Part shown: positions 17,665 to 28,019 of the stretch, piece after piece
How the letters are laid out: every line of letters starts with the position of its first letter
How positions within the stretch are numbered: the stretch's first letter is position 1
Assembly: GCF_002994615.1 (NCBI RefSeq)
Contig: NZ_PVNK01000278.1
Span: forward strand, 1-64,000
From: Enhygromyxa salina
Lineage (GTDB): Bacteria > Myxococcota_A > Polyangia > Nannocystales > Nannocystaceae
Length of the DNA stretch: 64,000 bases
Reading direction: 5' to 3'
Translations under genes and position numbers: made by a program
The notes under the pieces: model-generated
What the model saw: only the letters and a program-made list of their open reading frames with translations
What the model was told of the DNA's origin: nothing
The model's database searches: none

Positions 17665-17773
17665 GCTCGCGGGATCTCGCGCAACTACAGCTTGGCTGGC
17701 CCAGCGAGGCGCCAGACCCACGATCTCGACAGCGTGTACACACGCGCAGGTCGGGATCGGGTACAAAATAGCG

Positions 17774-18238
17774 ATGCGATTCCATGTCGGGAGCGATCAC
17801 GGCGGCGCCGCGCTGCTCGAGATCCTGGTCGCGGCGCTCGGGGAGTGGGGGTGTTCGGTGCTCAGCCGAACGGGGCCGGCCCCCGGCGAGAAGGCCGACT
17901 ACCCCAAGGTCGCCCACGAGGTCGCCACGCAGGTCGTCCGCGATCGCGAGGCCGGGGCCGACGACGTGTTCGGGTTGCTGGTGTGCGGGACGGGGCAGGG
18001 CATGGCGATGACCGCCAACAAGGTCCCCGGCGTCCGCGCCGGGGTCGTGTCCGACGGCTTCAGCGCCAAGATGATCCGGGCCCACAACAACGCCAACGTG
18101 CTGTGCCTCGGCGAGCGCGTGCTCGGCTCGGAGCTGGCCAAGCACCTGCTGCGCGAGTTCATCGACGCCGAGTTCGAGGGCGGCCGCCATGGGGCACGCG
18201 TCGCGCTGATCGGCTCGCTGACGGGGGAGGGGAGCTGA
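17774..18238 (+). CDS. rpiB: ribose-5-phosphate isomerase B
   Basis: Interconverts ribose-5-P and ribulose-5-P. 154 residues. RpiB/LacAB features: GSDHGGAALLE at the start, GEKADYPKVAHEVA, the catalytic Cys in LLVCGTGQGMAMTANK, and AHNNANVLCLGERVLG. ATG 17774 follows a TACAAAAT box by 6 nt and has no ribosome site, so the message may be leaderless. Followed within 6 nt by nrdR. A transport or allose role cannot be excluded, but the fab/rib context suggests the housekeeping enzyme supplying pentose phosphate. Confidence 0.9.
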   Translation: MRFHVGSDHGGAALLEILVAALGEWGCSVLSRTGPAPGEKADYPKVAHEVATQVVRDREAGADDVFGLLVCGTGQGMAMTANKVPGVRAGVVSDGFSAKMIRAHNNANVLCLGERVLGSELAKHLLREFIDAEFEGGRHGARVALIGSLTGEGS

Positions 18239-18244
18239 GCCGAG

Positions 18245-18901
18245 GTGGAGTGCCCGGTCTGCGGCGGACGCAACACCAAGGTTGTCGACTCGCGCGACAG
18301 CCGTGACGGCGTGCGTCGGCGACGGGTGTGCAACGAGTGCGGGCACCGGTTCACGACCCGCGAGCGGATCGACGAGACCCTGCCAACGGTGCTCAAGCGC
18401 GGCGGCGAGCGCCAGCCCTTCGACCGCGCCAAGGTCCGCCGCGGCCTCGACATCGCCTGTCGCAAGCGCGGGATCCCGGCCGAGGCCCTCGACCGAATCG
18501 TCACCCAGATCGAGACCTGGGCGTCGACCAAGGGCGATCGCGAGGTCAGCTCCGAGGCCCTCGGCGAACGCATCATGCATCACCTCTACGCCCTCGATCA
18601 GGTCGCCTACGTCCGCTTCGTCTCGGTCTATCACAGCTTCGAGAGCATCGCCGAGTTCGAGCATCTGCTCCGCGAGATGCAAAAGGCCGAGCGGGTGAAC
18701 ATCGAGGGCCAGCGGACCTTGTTCCCCGAGGCCGAAGAGCCAGCCCAGCCCGAGCCTGCGGCGGCCGCCCCGGTCACGAAGCGCAAGCGCAAGCGGAGGC
18801 GAAGGCGGACCGCCGAAGCGCTCGCTGAGGATGGGCAGGCGCGGCCTGCTGAGGGCGAGGTCCGAGCGCCGAGCGCTGCGTCGGCGTCGGGGGCCGAGTG
18901 A
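18245..18901 (+). CDS. nrdR: transcriptional repressor NrdR with extended basic C-terminus
   Basis: Zinc-ribbon and ATP-cone repressor of ribonucleotide reductase genes. It starts at GTG 18245 with CPVCGGRNTKVVDSR and CNECGHRFTTRER (four zinc cysteines), then the ATP-cone TVLKRGGERQPFDRAKVRRG. It has 218 residues against about 150 usually; the extra ~60 residues after LREMQKAERVN are Ala/Pro/Glu-rich with a run KRKRKRRRRR, apparently disordered. Its end overlaps the ribD GTG by 4 nt. The nrdR-ribD neighbourhood is widespread in Proteobacteria. Confidence 0.92.
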   Translation: MECPVCGGRNTKVVDSRDSRDGVRRRRVCNECGHRFTTRERIDETLPTVLKRGGERQPFDRAKVRRGLDIACRKRGIPAEALDRIVTQIETWASTKGDREVSSEALGERIMHHLYALDQVAYVRFVSVYHSFESIAEFEHLLREMQKAERVNIEGQRTLFPEAEEPAQPEPAAAAPVTKRKRKRRRRRTAEALAEDGQARPAEGEVRAPSAASASGAE

Positions 18902-20004
18902 GCCAGTCCGAGCGCGACCTTCGCTGGATGCGTGAGGCGCTGCGGCTCGCGCAGCTCGGGACCGGGGCGACCTACCCCAACCCCTGCGTCGGCGCGGTCG
19001 TCGTCAAGCGCGGGCGCGTGGTTGGCAAGGCCCGCTCGGACGTCACCGGTGGCGATCACGCCGAGGTTCGGGCCCTCGCCGAGGCCGGGCGCGCGGCCAA
19101 GGGCGCGACCGTCTACCTGACCCTCGAGCCCTGCGCTCACCGCGGGCGCACGCCGCCTTGCGCCGACGCCCTCGTCGCCGCCGAGGTCGCGCGGGTCGTC
19201 GCGGCGATCGAAGATCCCGCCTCGCACACCGCTGGCGCCGGGCTCCGAAGGCTGGCCCAGGCCGGGATCGAGGTCGAGCTCGGCGTCCTCGCTGAGCGCG
19301 CCCGCGAGGTCCATCGCCACTACCTCCACCACGTCGCCCACGGCCGGCCCTTCGTCACGCTCAAGCTCGCGGTCTCGGTCGACGGACGCATCGCGACGGC
19401 GGGCGGCGACAGCAAGTGGATCACGGGCGAGCCCGCGCGGCGCAGCGCCCACCGGCTCCGCGCGAGGCATCACGGGATCGCCGTCGGGGCCGCGACGGTC
19501 CTGGCCGACGATCCGCGCCTCGACGTTCGCCTCGTTGCGGGCGTCGATCCCCTGCCTGTGGTGTTCGATCCCCGGCTCCGGGTTGCGAGCGCGGGTCGCC
19601 CCTTCAATTTGTTGCGCCCCGGGGTCTTGTACCTGCACACCGCTCGGGCTTCGAAGCGTGCCCGGCGGGCGCTCCGCGAGGCCGGCGCCGAAGGCCTCGA
19701 GCTCCCCGCGGCCTCCTCGGGTGGCGTCGACATCGACGCCGCGCTCGCGCAGCTCGGCGCTCGCGAGCTGCGCTCGATGATGGTCGAGGGCGGCGGGCGC
19801 CTGGTCGGCGCGTTCGTGGGCGCGGGGGCGTGGCAAGAGCTGTGGCTCTACCGCGCGCCGGTCGTGCTCGGTGAGGGTCGACCGGCGATCGCGGGGGTCG
19901 GCTGGGCCACGGTCGCGGACGCCCCGCACCTCGAGGTGGTGCGCCGCCGCAAGCTCGGCGTCGACGATCTATGTGTGTACGCGCCGGTCGGCGACCCTAC
20001 GTGA
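18898..20004 (+). CDS. ribD: bifunctional riboflavin deaminase/reductase RibD
   Basis: 368 residues. The N-terminal deaminase has PNPCVGAVVVKRGRVVG, the zinc motif HAEVRALAEAG and LEPCAHRGRTPPCADAL. The C-terminal reductase has TLKLAVSVDGRIATAGGDSK, WITGEPARRSAHRLRARH and MVEGGGRLVGAFV. It carries out the second and third steps of riboflavin synthesis. Its GTG start sits inside the nrdR stop (GTGA). Confidence 0.95.
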   Translation: MSQSERDLRWMREALRLAQLGTGATYPNPCVGAVVVKRGRVVGKARSDVTGGDHAEVRALAEAGRAAKGATVYLTLEPCAHRGRTPPCADALVAAEVARVVAAIEDPASHTAGAGLRRLAQAGIEVELGVLAERAREVHRHYLHHVAHGRPFVTLKLAVSVDGRIATAGGDSKWITGEPARRSAHRLRARHHGIAVGAATVLADDPRLDVRLVAGVDPLPVVFDPRLRVASAGRPFNLLRPGVLYLHTARASKRARRALREAGAEGLELPAASSGGVDIDAALAQLGARELRSMMVEGGGRLVGAFVGAGAWQELWLYRAPVVLGEGRPAIAGVGWATVADAPHLEVVRRRKLGVDDLCVYAPVGDPT

Positions 20005-20072
20005 CCGAGGTGGTCATGTGAGCTGGGCCCAAGCGCGGCTGAGGGGGGTCCGCCGAATGCTATACCCCGGCC

Positions 20073-20728
20073 GTGTTCACCGGTTTGGTTCAGGCCACCG
20101 GAGTCGTTCGCGAGCTCCAAGAAGGCGCACAGAGCAGGCGAATCGTGATCGCGGCCGAGCTCGCCGAGGCCGATCGCGCCCTCGGAGCCAGCGTCTGCGT
20201 GTCGGGGGTGTGCCTGACGGTGACCGAGTCGAGCGCCGCGCACTTCGCCGCCGACGTGGCCTTCGAGACCCTCGCGGTCACGACCCTGGCCGCGCTCGAG
20301 GTCGGCGCCCGGGTCAACCTCGAGCCCTCGCTGCGCCTCGGCGACGCCCTCGGCGGTCACCTCGTCAGCGGTCACGTCGACGGCGTCGGCCGCCTCCGTC
20401 GGGTCGTGGCCCGCGGCGACGCGCGCGAGTGCTGGTTTTGGGTGCCCGAGCCGCTGCGTCGCTACATCGCGGTCAAGGGCTCGGTCGCGATCGATGGCGT
20501 CAGCCTCACGGTCAACAGCGTCGACGAGCTCGGCTTCATGGTCGGGCTGATCCCCCACACCCTCGACGTCACGACCCTCGGGGCTCTCGTCGCTCGAGCG
20601 GGCGTCGCTCGAGCGGGCGTCGAGCCGCCGGAGTCGGGGCCACCCGTCAACCTCGAGGTCGACATGCTCGCGCGCTACGTCGAGCGCCTCGTCCAGTTCT
20701 CGTTGCCCTCCACACCAAAGGATCCGTC

Positions 20729-20732
<4 letters not shown>
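20073..20732 (+). CDS. ribE: riboflavin synthase alpha chain
   Basis: 219 residues, GTG start at 20073 giving the invariant MFTGLVQATGVV. Two lumazine-binding repeats follow: first SVCVSGVCLTVTE and GGHLVSGHVDGVG, second VAIDGVSLTVNSV and FMVGLIPHTLDVTTLG. It dismutates two lumazines to riboflavin. TATACC at 20061 ends 6 nt before GTG. Overlaps ribBA by 4 nt. Lumazine synthase (ribH), its usual companion, is not in the window. Confidence 0.94.
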
Positions 20733-21874
<1,142 letters not shown>

Positions 21875-21883
21875 CTTGCTACG

Positions 21884-23200
21884 ATGGGCGCGATGACCCG
21901 GGTCGTGCTGATCGTCTCCGGCGGGATCGCGGCCTACAAGGCGCCCGATCTGGTCCGCAAGTTGATCGCGGTCGGCTGCGAGGTTCAGGTCGTGACGACG
22001 GCGGCCGCGTCGGCGTTTTGCACCGAGCTGTCGCTCGCGACCGTCAGCGCTCGGCCGGTCCGCCACAGCTTGCTCGACGCCGCCGAGGAGGGCCGGGTTG
22101 GGCACATCGAGATCGCCGACTGGGCCGAGCTCGTGCTCGTCGCTCCGGCGACCGCCGACCTCATGGCCCGCGCGGCCGCCGGGCTCGCCAACGATCTCGC
22201 GACGACGATCCTGCTAGCGACCGAGGCGCCGGTCCTCTGGGCCCCGGCCATGAACACCAACATGTGGCGACACCCGGCGACGCGGGCCAACCTCGAGCGC
22301 CTGCGCGAGCGCAAGGCGGTGTTCGTCGGGCCCGATCGCGGCGAGCTCGCCTGCGGTTGGATCGGCGAAGGCCGCATGATCGACCCGCCGGTGATCGCCG
22401 CGGCCGCGCGCGCGGTCGCCGATCGCAAGGCGCACCCAGAGGTCTGGCCGCCGGTTCGTGGCGCCGACTGGCGCGGCCGCAAGCTCCTGGTCACCGCCGG
22501 CCCGACGCGGGCCTACCTCGACCCCGTGCGCTTCATCAGCAACGCGTCGACGGGGCTGATGGGCTTTTGCCTGGCCGAGGCCGCCGCGGCGCGCGGCGCC
22601 GAGGTGGTCCTGGTCGCTGGCCCCGTCGGGCTCGACACGCCGCGCGGGGTCCGTCGGATCGACGTCGAGACTGGCGCGCAGATGCTCGACGCCTGCGGGC
22701 GCGAGCTCGGCTCCGGCGAGGTCGATCTCGTCGCGATGGTCGCGGCGGTCGCCGACTTGATCCCGGCGGAGCCGGCCACCCGCAAGGTCGGCAAGGAGCA
22801 GGTCCTCGACGCGTTCGCGTCGATGCGCTGGGAGGCCGAGGTCGACATCCTCGCGACCTTGACCGCGCGCTGCCACGCGAGCCCCGAGGCGAAGACGCGC
22901 TTTTTGGGCTTCGCGGCCCAGACCGTCGACGAGGCCGAAGCCCCGCGCGCCGAGGATGTCGAGACCGAGCTGCGCCGCCTCGGCGCCGCCAAGCTCGAGC
23001 GCAAGGGCTGCGACGCGCTGTTCGTCAACCGCGTCGGCGTCCCGGGCTTGGGCTTTGGCAGCTCGACCAACGCCGGGCTGCTCATGTTCGCCGACGCCGA
23101 GACCCTCGACGCTGGCGAGCCCCGACCGAAGCAGACGCTGGCCCACTGGTTGCTCGACCAGCTCGCGGCGCGCTGGTGGTCGGACGAGGTGCGCTCGTGA
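21884..23200 (+). CDS. coaBC: bifunctional phosphopantothenoylcysteine decarboxylase / synthase
   Basis: 438 residues. The CoaC half has IVSGGIAAYKAPDLVRKL, the active His in EGRVGHIEIADWAE, PATADLMARAAAGLANDL and PAMNTNMWRHPA. The CoaB half starts near RGRKLLVTAGPTRAYLDPVR, with FISNASTGLMG, AMVAAVADLIP (usually AAVADWRP) and GFAAQT. It performs two consecutive steps of coenzyme A synthesis. ATG 21893 (MTRVVLIVSGG) is an alternative start. Its stop overlaps the GTG of the uracil-DNA glycosylase. Confidence 0.94.
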   Translation: MGAMTRVVLIVSGGIAAYKAPDLVRKLIAVGCEVQVVTTAAASAFCTELSLATVSARPVRHSLLDAAEEGRVGHIEIADWAELVLVAPATADLMARAAAGLANDLATTILLATEAPVLWAPAMNTNMWRHPATRANLERLRERKAVFVGPDRGELACGWIGEGRMIDPPVIAAAARAVADRKAHPEVWPPVRGADWRGRKLLVTAGPTRAYLDPVRFISNASTGLMGFCLAEAAAARGAEVVLVAGPVGLDTPRGVRRIDVETGAQMLDACGRELGSGEVDLVAMVAAVADLIPAEPATRKVGKEQVLDAFASMRWEAEVDILATLTARCHASPEAKTRFLGFAAQTVDEAEAPRAEDVETELRRLGAAKLERKGCDALFVNRVGVPGLGFGSSTNAGLLMFADAETLDAGEPRPKQTLAHWLLDQLAARWWSDEVRS

Positions 23201-24045
23201 GCGGCGAGCTCGGCGAGGTCGAGGCGAGCGCGCCAGCCCAGACCGACGACAATCCCGCCACCGAAGAATCACCACACTCTCGCGGGGGCCACACACAATC
23301 GCCGTCCTCGAATGGTGATGTTTCGTCGCCCGGGTCGCCCGGGTCGCCCGGGTCGGGCGGTGACAAGGGTGAGGCCTCGCGGCCGGTCGCGCGTCGCTCG
23401 GCGAACGAGTGGCCGGCCGCGAAGAAGCTCGCGTACCTGCGCGAGCGCAACGTCGGTGACTGTCGTCGCTGCCCCCTGGCCGCGACCCGGCGCAACATCG
23501 TGTTCGGTGTCGGCGACCCCGAGGCCGACCTGATGTTCGTCGGCGAGGCCCCGGGCGCCGACGAGGATCGTCTCGGTCAGCCCTTCGTCGGCGCCGCGGG
23601 TCGGCGCCTCGACAGCTGGCTCGAGCAGCTCGGGCTGGGCCGCGAGCAGGTCTACATCGCCAACGTCCTCAAGTGTCGACCGCCGCGCAACCGCGATCCG
23701 CAGCCAAACGAGATCGAGCGCTGCTCTCCCTTCCTGCACGCGCAGATCCGGGCTGTCCAGCCCAAGGTCATCGTCGCGCTCGGTCGCTTCGCGGGCTGTC
23801 TGCTGCTCGGACGCGACCACAAGCTGTACGAGATGCGCGGCCGTGTGCATCGCTACCGCGAGCCAAAGTCGGGCGCCGAGATTCCCTTGGTGGTGACCTA
23901 CCACCCGTCCTACGTGCTCCGGCGCGAGCAGAGCCCCCGCGACGCTCGCGGTCCGCAGGCCCGACCAGATCGCGGCGGCGCGATCAAGTCCGAAGAGCAA
24001 AAAGTCCTCGCCGACCTCGACCGCGCGCTCTCTCTCACGCGCTAA
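23197..24045 (+). CDS. uracil-DNA glycosylase, family 4 (4Fe-4S)
   Basis: 282 residues. GTG start inside the coaBC stop. The first ~75 residues are a disordered linker with three GSP repeats (reflected in CCCGGGTCG DNA repeats near 23329-23353). The catalytic domain has the cluster Cys pair in GDCRRCPLA, motif GEAPGADEDRLGQPFVGAAG, NVLKCRPPRNRDPQPNEIERC (the other two Cys) and the second motif VTYHPSYVLR. It removes uracil from DNA, useful in a GC-rich genome prone to cytosine deamination. The N-terminal linker is unusual for the family. Confidence 0.92.
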   Translation: MSGELGEVEASAPAQTDDNPATEESPHSRGGHTQSPSSNGDVSSPGSPGSPGSGGDKGEASRPVARRSANEWPAAKKLAYLRERNVGDCRRCPLAATRRNIVFGVGDPEADLMFVGEAPGADEDRLGQPFVGAAGRRLDSWLEQLGLGREQVYIANVLKCRPPRNRDPQPNEIERCSPFLHAQIRAVQPKVIVALGRFAGCLLLGRDHKLYEMRGRVHRYREPKSGAEIPLVVTYHPSYVLRREQSPRDARGPQARPDRGGAIKSEEQKVLADLDRALSLTR

Positions 24046-24367
24046 AAAAGTCCCGAGCGTTGAGCGCGGTGGTCGAGGTCTGCGGGGGCCGACTGCCGGG
24101 ACTTTGGTTGAAAAGGTGCCGCCGCTCACCCGAGCGATTCGACCTGCTTGGTTGTGTCTGGTGAAGCAACGAATCGTCGATTGAAGGGACCAGGAGCACA
24201 CCTAGGACCGCGATCGTAATCCCTGCGCAGTAGTTGACTCTCACAGTCCTCGCCCCTAGAGTGGGCAGCCAGCCCCGTCGCGGTCGCTTGCCCGCGCCTG
24301 TCGCCGCTCGCGACGTGGCGCGCGGTGGGTCGACCTGACGCCTCGCTCGCTCCTCGCTCATACGCCC
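24046..24367. other. intergenic region upstream of the HU-like gene
   Basis: Contains a long-loop inverted repeat (AAAGTCCCG at 24047-24055 with CGGGACTTT at 24097-24105) directly after the glycosylase stop and a good promoter at 24234-24262. No open frame with gene-like codon use is seen. A ~100-nt 5' leader (24269-24367) precedes the HU gene and shows no riboswitch-like structure I can recognise. Confidence 0.5.
24234..24262 (+). promoter_or_regulatory. sigma-70 promoter of the HU-like gene
   Basis: TTGACT (24234-24239), 17-bp spacer, TAGAGT (24257-24262). This is one of the best matches to the housekeeping consensus in the window. Confidence 0.6.
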
Positions 24368-24973
24368 ATGACGAAGGCCGAACTGATAGATCGCATCGCC
24401 CGCAATCGGGACCTGCCGCCCGACGTCACCAAGAAGGTCATCGCCAAGATCCTCGACCTCGCGTTCACCGAGCTGGCCGCGTACTTCGTGCGCTCGCGGG
24501 TCACGCGGAGCTCCAACCCGCGCTTCACCTACCCAAAGTTCGGGACCTTCACGAAGAAAAAGCGCTCGGGTCGGCGCGGTGTCAACCCGCGCACGCTCGA
24601 GCCGATGGACATCGAGGCCTGCGAGACCGTCGACTTCAAGCTGAGCACCGACCTCAAGCGGCAGCTCAACGAGGTCAGCGCGCCGTCCAAGACCAAGGCC
24701 ACGCGCAAGAAGAAGAAGGCCGCGCGCACGAGCGGCAAGACCAAGCGCAAGACCGCGAGCAAGACCGCGAGCAAGACCGCCGCCAAGCAGAAAAAGCGCA
24801 AGCCGGCCTCCAAGCTCGGCGCGCCCGCAGCTGGGCCTCGCGGGCGCAAGCTGGTGACCCGCGAGGAAGTGGAGCTCGAGCCGCCGATCGGCGAGTCGCT
24901 GCTGCCCGACGCCCCGCTGCGCAAGGTCACCCGCCGCCGCCGCAACGACGACCTCGACGGCACGGGATCCTGA
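24368..24973 (+). CDS. HU-family DNA-binding protein with histone H1-like tail
   Basis: 201 residues. Residues 1-102 form an HU/IHF fold: MTKAELIDRIARNRDLPPD, then FGTFTKKKRSGRRGVNPRT with the DNA-intercalating Pro, and VDFKLSTDLKRQLN. Residues 107-149 are a Lys/Ala/Thr tail with tandem KTASKTASKTAAK resembling eukaryotic H1 and bacterial H1-like nucleoid proteins. A final ~50 residues carry acidic and Arg patches (VTRRRRNDD). It is likely a nucleoid architect that bends and compacts DNA. It has its own strong promoter, and the gap to the exporter gene is 130 nt. Confidence 0.9.
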   Translation: MTKAELIDRIARNRDLPPDVTKKVIAKILDLAFTELAAYFVRSRVTRSSNPRFTYPKFGTFTKKKRSGRRGVNPRTLEPMDIEACETVDFKLSTDLKRQLNEVSAPSKTKATRKKKKAARTSGKTKRKTASKTASKTAAKQKKRKPASKLGAPAAGPRGRKLVTREEVELEPPIGESLLPDAPLRKVTRRRRNDDLDGTGS

Positions 24974-25077
24974 GCCCGGCTCGACCTCGCTGATGTGCGC
25001 GAGCTTGCGCGCTTCGCTGCGTGGACCGCCAGACCCGTGCTGCAGGTCTCGGCCTGAGCCTCAGCCCTTGCATTGAC

Positions 25078-25090
25078 CGCCAACTTGGCG
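25078..25090. promoter_or_regulatory. palindrome CGCCAACTTGGCG before the MMPL exporter
   Basis: Perfect 6-bp half-sites around one central base, 14 nt upstream of the exporter ATG. It overlaps the probable promoter (TTGCAT at 25068 and TAACAG at 25092). It could be an operator for the TetR regulator encoded downstream. Confidence 0.4.
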
Positions 25091-25103
25091 CTAACAGGTC
25101 GCG

Positions 25104-27863
25104 ATGTCCCGACGGGGCCGAATCGACCGCAAGCGCGACAAGTTCTACGTCGTGTTCGGGCGCCTGGGGATCCGGTGGCCGGTCACGGTGTCCGTGGTCC
25201 TGGCGTTGCTGACCATCTTCGGCGCGGTGTTCGCTAGCCAGCTGACGATCAAGACCTCGCGGGTCGGGATGGTCGACGAGGACAACTGGTATCAGCGCCG
25301 CATCGTCGAGTTCCACGAGGAGTTCGGCCACCATGACTCGCCGGTGGCGATCGTCGCCGGCGGGACGGCGCAAGACCGACGCGCGACCGTCGACGCCTTC
25401 GTCGCCGAGCTCGAGCAAGACGAGATGTTCCGCGGTCGGGTGCTCGCGCGGATCGAGGCCGAGGACATCGCCGAGACCCTGCTCGTCCGCGAGCCCGGCA
25501 AGCTCGCGGAGCTTCGCAGGCAGCTCCCGCCCGACGCCGACCTCCCCGCCGCGCTCGAGCGCGGGACCGAGGGCATCTTCGGCCTGCTCGAGGCTCAGCT
25601 GCTCGCGGCCCTCGACGGCGAGATCGAGGTCGACCCCAGCGGCGCCGACGCTCAGCTCGCGCAGCTCGCCGAGCTCGCCAAGGCTCTCGACGCCAAGCTC
25701 GCGGCCGACGCCGGGGTCGGCGAGGGCGTCGACACCAACGCCCTGCTCGCGTCCCTCGCGGGCGATCGAGGCGCTGTGTTCCCCGACGCCCAGGAGCTGC
25801 GCGAGCGGGGCCTCGACGAGGACGGCTACCTGGTCAGCAACGACGGCCAGCGCCTGCTCGTCGTGGTCTTCGCCGAATTCGCTGGCGACGAGGTCTACGA
25901 CTTCAACCCCGCGGTCGTGCGTCTGCGCGAGCTCGCGTCCGCGCTCGAGCACGACGAGGTCTCGGTCACGCTCACGGGCCTGCCCTTCTTGGTCGTCGAT
26001 GAGGAGACGGCCCTCGCCGCCGGCATGCTCCGCGCGAGCGCGGCCACGGGCCTCGGCATCTTCCTGCTCTTGATGCTGGCGTTTCGTTCGCTGCGTCGGG
26101 CCGCGGTGGCGCTGCTGCCGATCGGCGTCGGAACGATCGTGAGCCTCGGCGCGATGTACCTGATGTTCGAGAGCCTCGATCCGATCACCTCGAGCTTCGC
26201 CGCCGTGCTCATGGGCCTCGGGATCGACTTCTCGGTCCACCTGCTCGCGCGCTACGACGAGGATCTGCGTCAGGGGCGGACCCGTCGTGAGGCGCTGTTC
26301 TCGTCGCTGTCCAAGGCCGGACCCGGGGTCGTGACCGGGGCGGTGACTACCGCGCTGGCCTTCTTGACCGTGGCGACCACGGAGTTCACCTCGTACGCGC
26401 GGATGGGCGTGATCACGGCGATCGGCCTGCTCGTCGCGCTGCTCGCCGCGTTGCTGCTGCTGCCCGTGACCCTCGGCCGCGGCAACCTCGAGGTCCACGA
26501 GCACCCGCCCAAGCCGCTCGGCAAGATCGGCTTCCTCGCTCGGATCGTGCGCGGCTCGCCTCTGCTGATCGTGCTCGGGGCCCTGACCCTGTCGCTCGTC
26601 GGGACCTCGGTCATGCCGACCTTCAACCCGCGCTACTTGGAGTTCTTGCCCCGCTCCTTCGAGTCGACCCAGGGGCTCCAGACCCTCGAGGACGACGGCG
26701 CGATGACGCCGTGGTTCGCGTGGGTCACGGCCGACGACCTCGACGAGGCCCGACGCTCGGCCGACAGCCTGCGCTCGATGGACAGCGTCGCCCGGGTCGA
26801 GAGCCCGACCGACATCCTGCCCGAGCTCAGCGACGAGCGCCTCGCCAAGCTCCGCGCGGACTTCGAGGGGCTCGAGCGCGACCCCGACTGGACCAAGCTC
26901 AGCGCGCGCGAGCCTTCGCCCGCGGCCCTCGCCAAGCAGGTGCTCGGGGTCGTCGACGCCCTCGACGAGCTCGGGTTTGCGGCCGAGCAAGGCGGGCGGG
27001 ACACGGCGTCGATCACCGCGGCCCGGCAGGCCTTCTCGGATCTCCGGACCCGGCTCGAGACGACCCCGGTCGCGGAGGCCACCGCGACCCTCTCCGAGCT
27101 CGAGCAGCAGATGGCCACGCTGATGGGCCCGGCGTGGGCCACGGCCCGGGCCGTCGCCGCCCGCGGGCGCTGGGTCCCGAGCGACCTCCCGGATCTGTTC
27201 GAGCGCCGCTTCGTCGCGGGAGACGGCAGCGGGCGGATCGCCCTTTATGTTTATCCCGCGGGCGACGTGACCAGCGGCGTCAACAGCAACGCGCCCGCGC
27301 GGCGCTTCACCGAGGAGCTCGAGTCCGTCGATCCCCACGCCGCGGGGCAGGGGGTCTCGCTCTACCACCACAACGTCATGATCCTCGACGGCTTCAAGCG
27401 GGCGTCGTTCTTCTCGCTGTGTCTGGTCGTCGTCCTGCTCCTGCTCGACTTCGCCAACCTGCGCAAGTCGTTGCTCGCGCTGTCTCCGGTGCTCATCGGG
27501 ATGGGCTGGATGGTCGGCGTGTTCGCGCTCGTCGGGCTCCGCCTCAACGTCGCGACGATCGTCGTGATGCCGCTCGCGCTCGGCATCGGCGTCGACGCGG
27601 GGGTTCACATGATGCACCGCTGGGAGATCAACGCTCGGTCCCACGGCGGCCGCGCGCGGATCGACGAGGTCATCAGCGGAACCGGCGGCGCCGTGGTCCT
27701 GTCTTCGCTGACGACGATGGTCGGCTTCGCCGGGCTCTTGCTCGGCGGCCACCTCGGCATGGTCCAGCTTGGCGCCACGATGGTCATCGCGATCGGTTGC
27801 ACGATGATCGCTAGCGTGGTCGTGCTGCCCGCGTTGCTCCTGGTCCTCGACAAGGCCGAGTGA
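25104..27863 (+). CDS. MMPL/RND-superfamily exporter
   Basis: 919 residues in two homologous halves. Each has one helix, a large periplasmic loop, then a cluster of five helices. First helix WPVTVSVVLALLTIFGAVFA; first cluster begins about GLGIFLLLMLAFRSLRRAAV and includes GLGIDFSVHLLARYDEDL; second cluster contains LALGIGVDAGVHMMHRWE. These GxxxD helices are the proton-relay helices of RND/MMPL proteins, here of the HpnN/lipid-exporter type. The substrate is probably a lipid or hydrophobic compound in the periplasm, but this is not provable from sequence. A TetR gene follows, a frequent regulator for such exporters. Confidence 0.88.
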   Translation: MSRRGRIDRKRDKFYVVFGRLGIRWPVTVSVVLALLTIFGAVFASQLTIKTSRVGMVDEDNWYQRRIVEFHEEFGHHDSPVAIVAGGTAQDRRATVDAFVAELEQDEMFRGRVLARIEAEDIAETLLVREPGKLAELRRQLPPDADLPAALERGTEGIFGLLEAQLLAALDGEIEVDPSGADAQLAQLAELAKALDAKLAADAGVGEGVDTNALLASLAGDRGAVFPDAQELRERGLDEDGYLVSNDGQRLLVVVFAEFAGDEVYDFNPAVVRLRELASALEHDEVSVTLTGLPFLVVDEETALAAGMLRASAATGLGIFLLLMLAFRSLRRAAVALLPIGVGTIVSLGAMYLMFESLDPITSSFAAVLMGLGIDFSVHLLARYDEDLRQGRTRREALFSSLSKAGPGVVTGAVTTALAFLTVATTEFTSYARMGVITAIGLLVALLAALLLLPVTLGRGNLEVHEHPPKPLGKIGFLARIVRGSPLLIVLGALTLSLVGTSVMPTFNPRYLEFLPRSFESTQGLQTLEDDGAMTPWFAWVTADDLDEARRSADSLRSMDSVARVESPTDILPELSDERLAKLRADFEGLERDPDWTKLSAREPSPAALAKQVLGVVDALDELGFAAEQGGRDTASITAARQAFSDLRTRLETTPVAEATATLSELEQQMATLMGPAWATARAVAARGRWVPSDLPDLFERRFVAGDGSGRIALYVYPAGDVTSGVNSNAPARRFTEELESVDPHAAGQGVSLYHHNVMILDGFKRASFFSLCLVVVLLLLDFANLRKSLLALSPVLIGMGWMVGVFALVGLRLNVATIVVMPLALGIGVDAGVHMMHRWEINARSHGGRARIDEVISGTGGAVVLSSLTTMVGFAGLLLGGHLGMVQLGATMVIAIGCTMIASVVVLPALLLVLDKAE

Positions 27864-27921
27864 GGCCTCGCGCCGGGACCGCTGCGCTTTTTTCGCAACG
27901 CTGATTTGCAACATCGACCCC

Positions 27922-27933
27922 GTAGAATTCTAC
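27922..27933. promoter_or_regulatory. palindrome GTAGAATTCTAC before tetR
   Basis: Perfect 12-bp palindrome in an AT-richer gap, 87 nt before the tetR start, near a TTGCGG (27950) / TAGCTT (27972) promoter-like pair. Candidate autoregulatory operator. TTGCAA also occurs twice in this gap (27906 and 27994). Confidence 0.4.
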
Positions 27934-28019
27934 ATACTGAAATTGTTCTTTGCGGGGCCTCAGTCTTCTGTTAGCTTGGGAGACGTGTTCCACATTGCAA
28001 TCTCAGAGAGGGATAAAGC

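Noticed and set aside
24047-24105. Inverted repeat AAAGTCCCG/CGGGACTTT as terminator of the glycosylase gene
   Set aside because: The loop is 41 nt and the T-run is on the minus strand, where no gene ends; kept only as a note on the intergenic region.
24927-27914. 995-residue minus-strand open frame opposite the MMPL exporter
   Set aside because: Its Glu/Arg/His/Asp-rich product mirrors the codon usage of the exporter on the plus strand; the exporter has full RND motifs.
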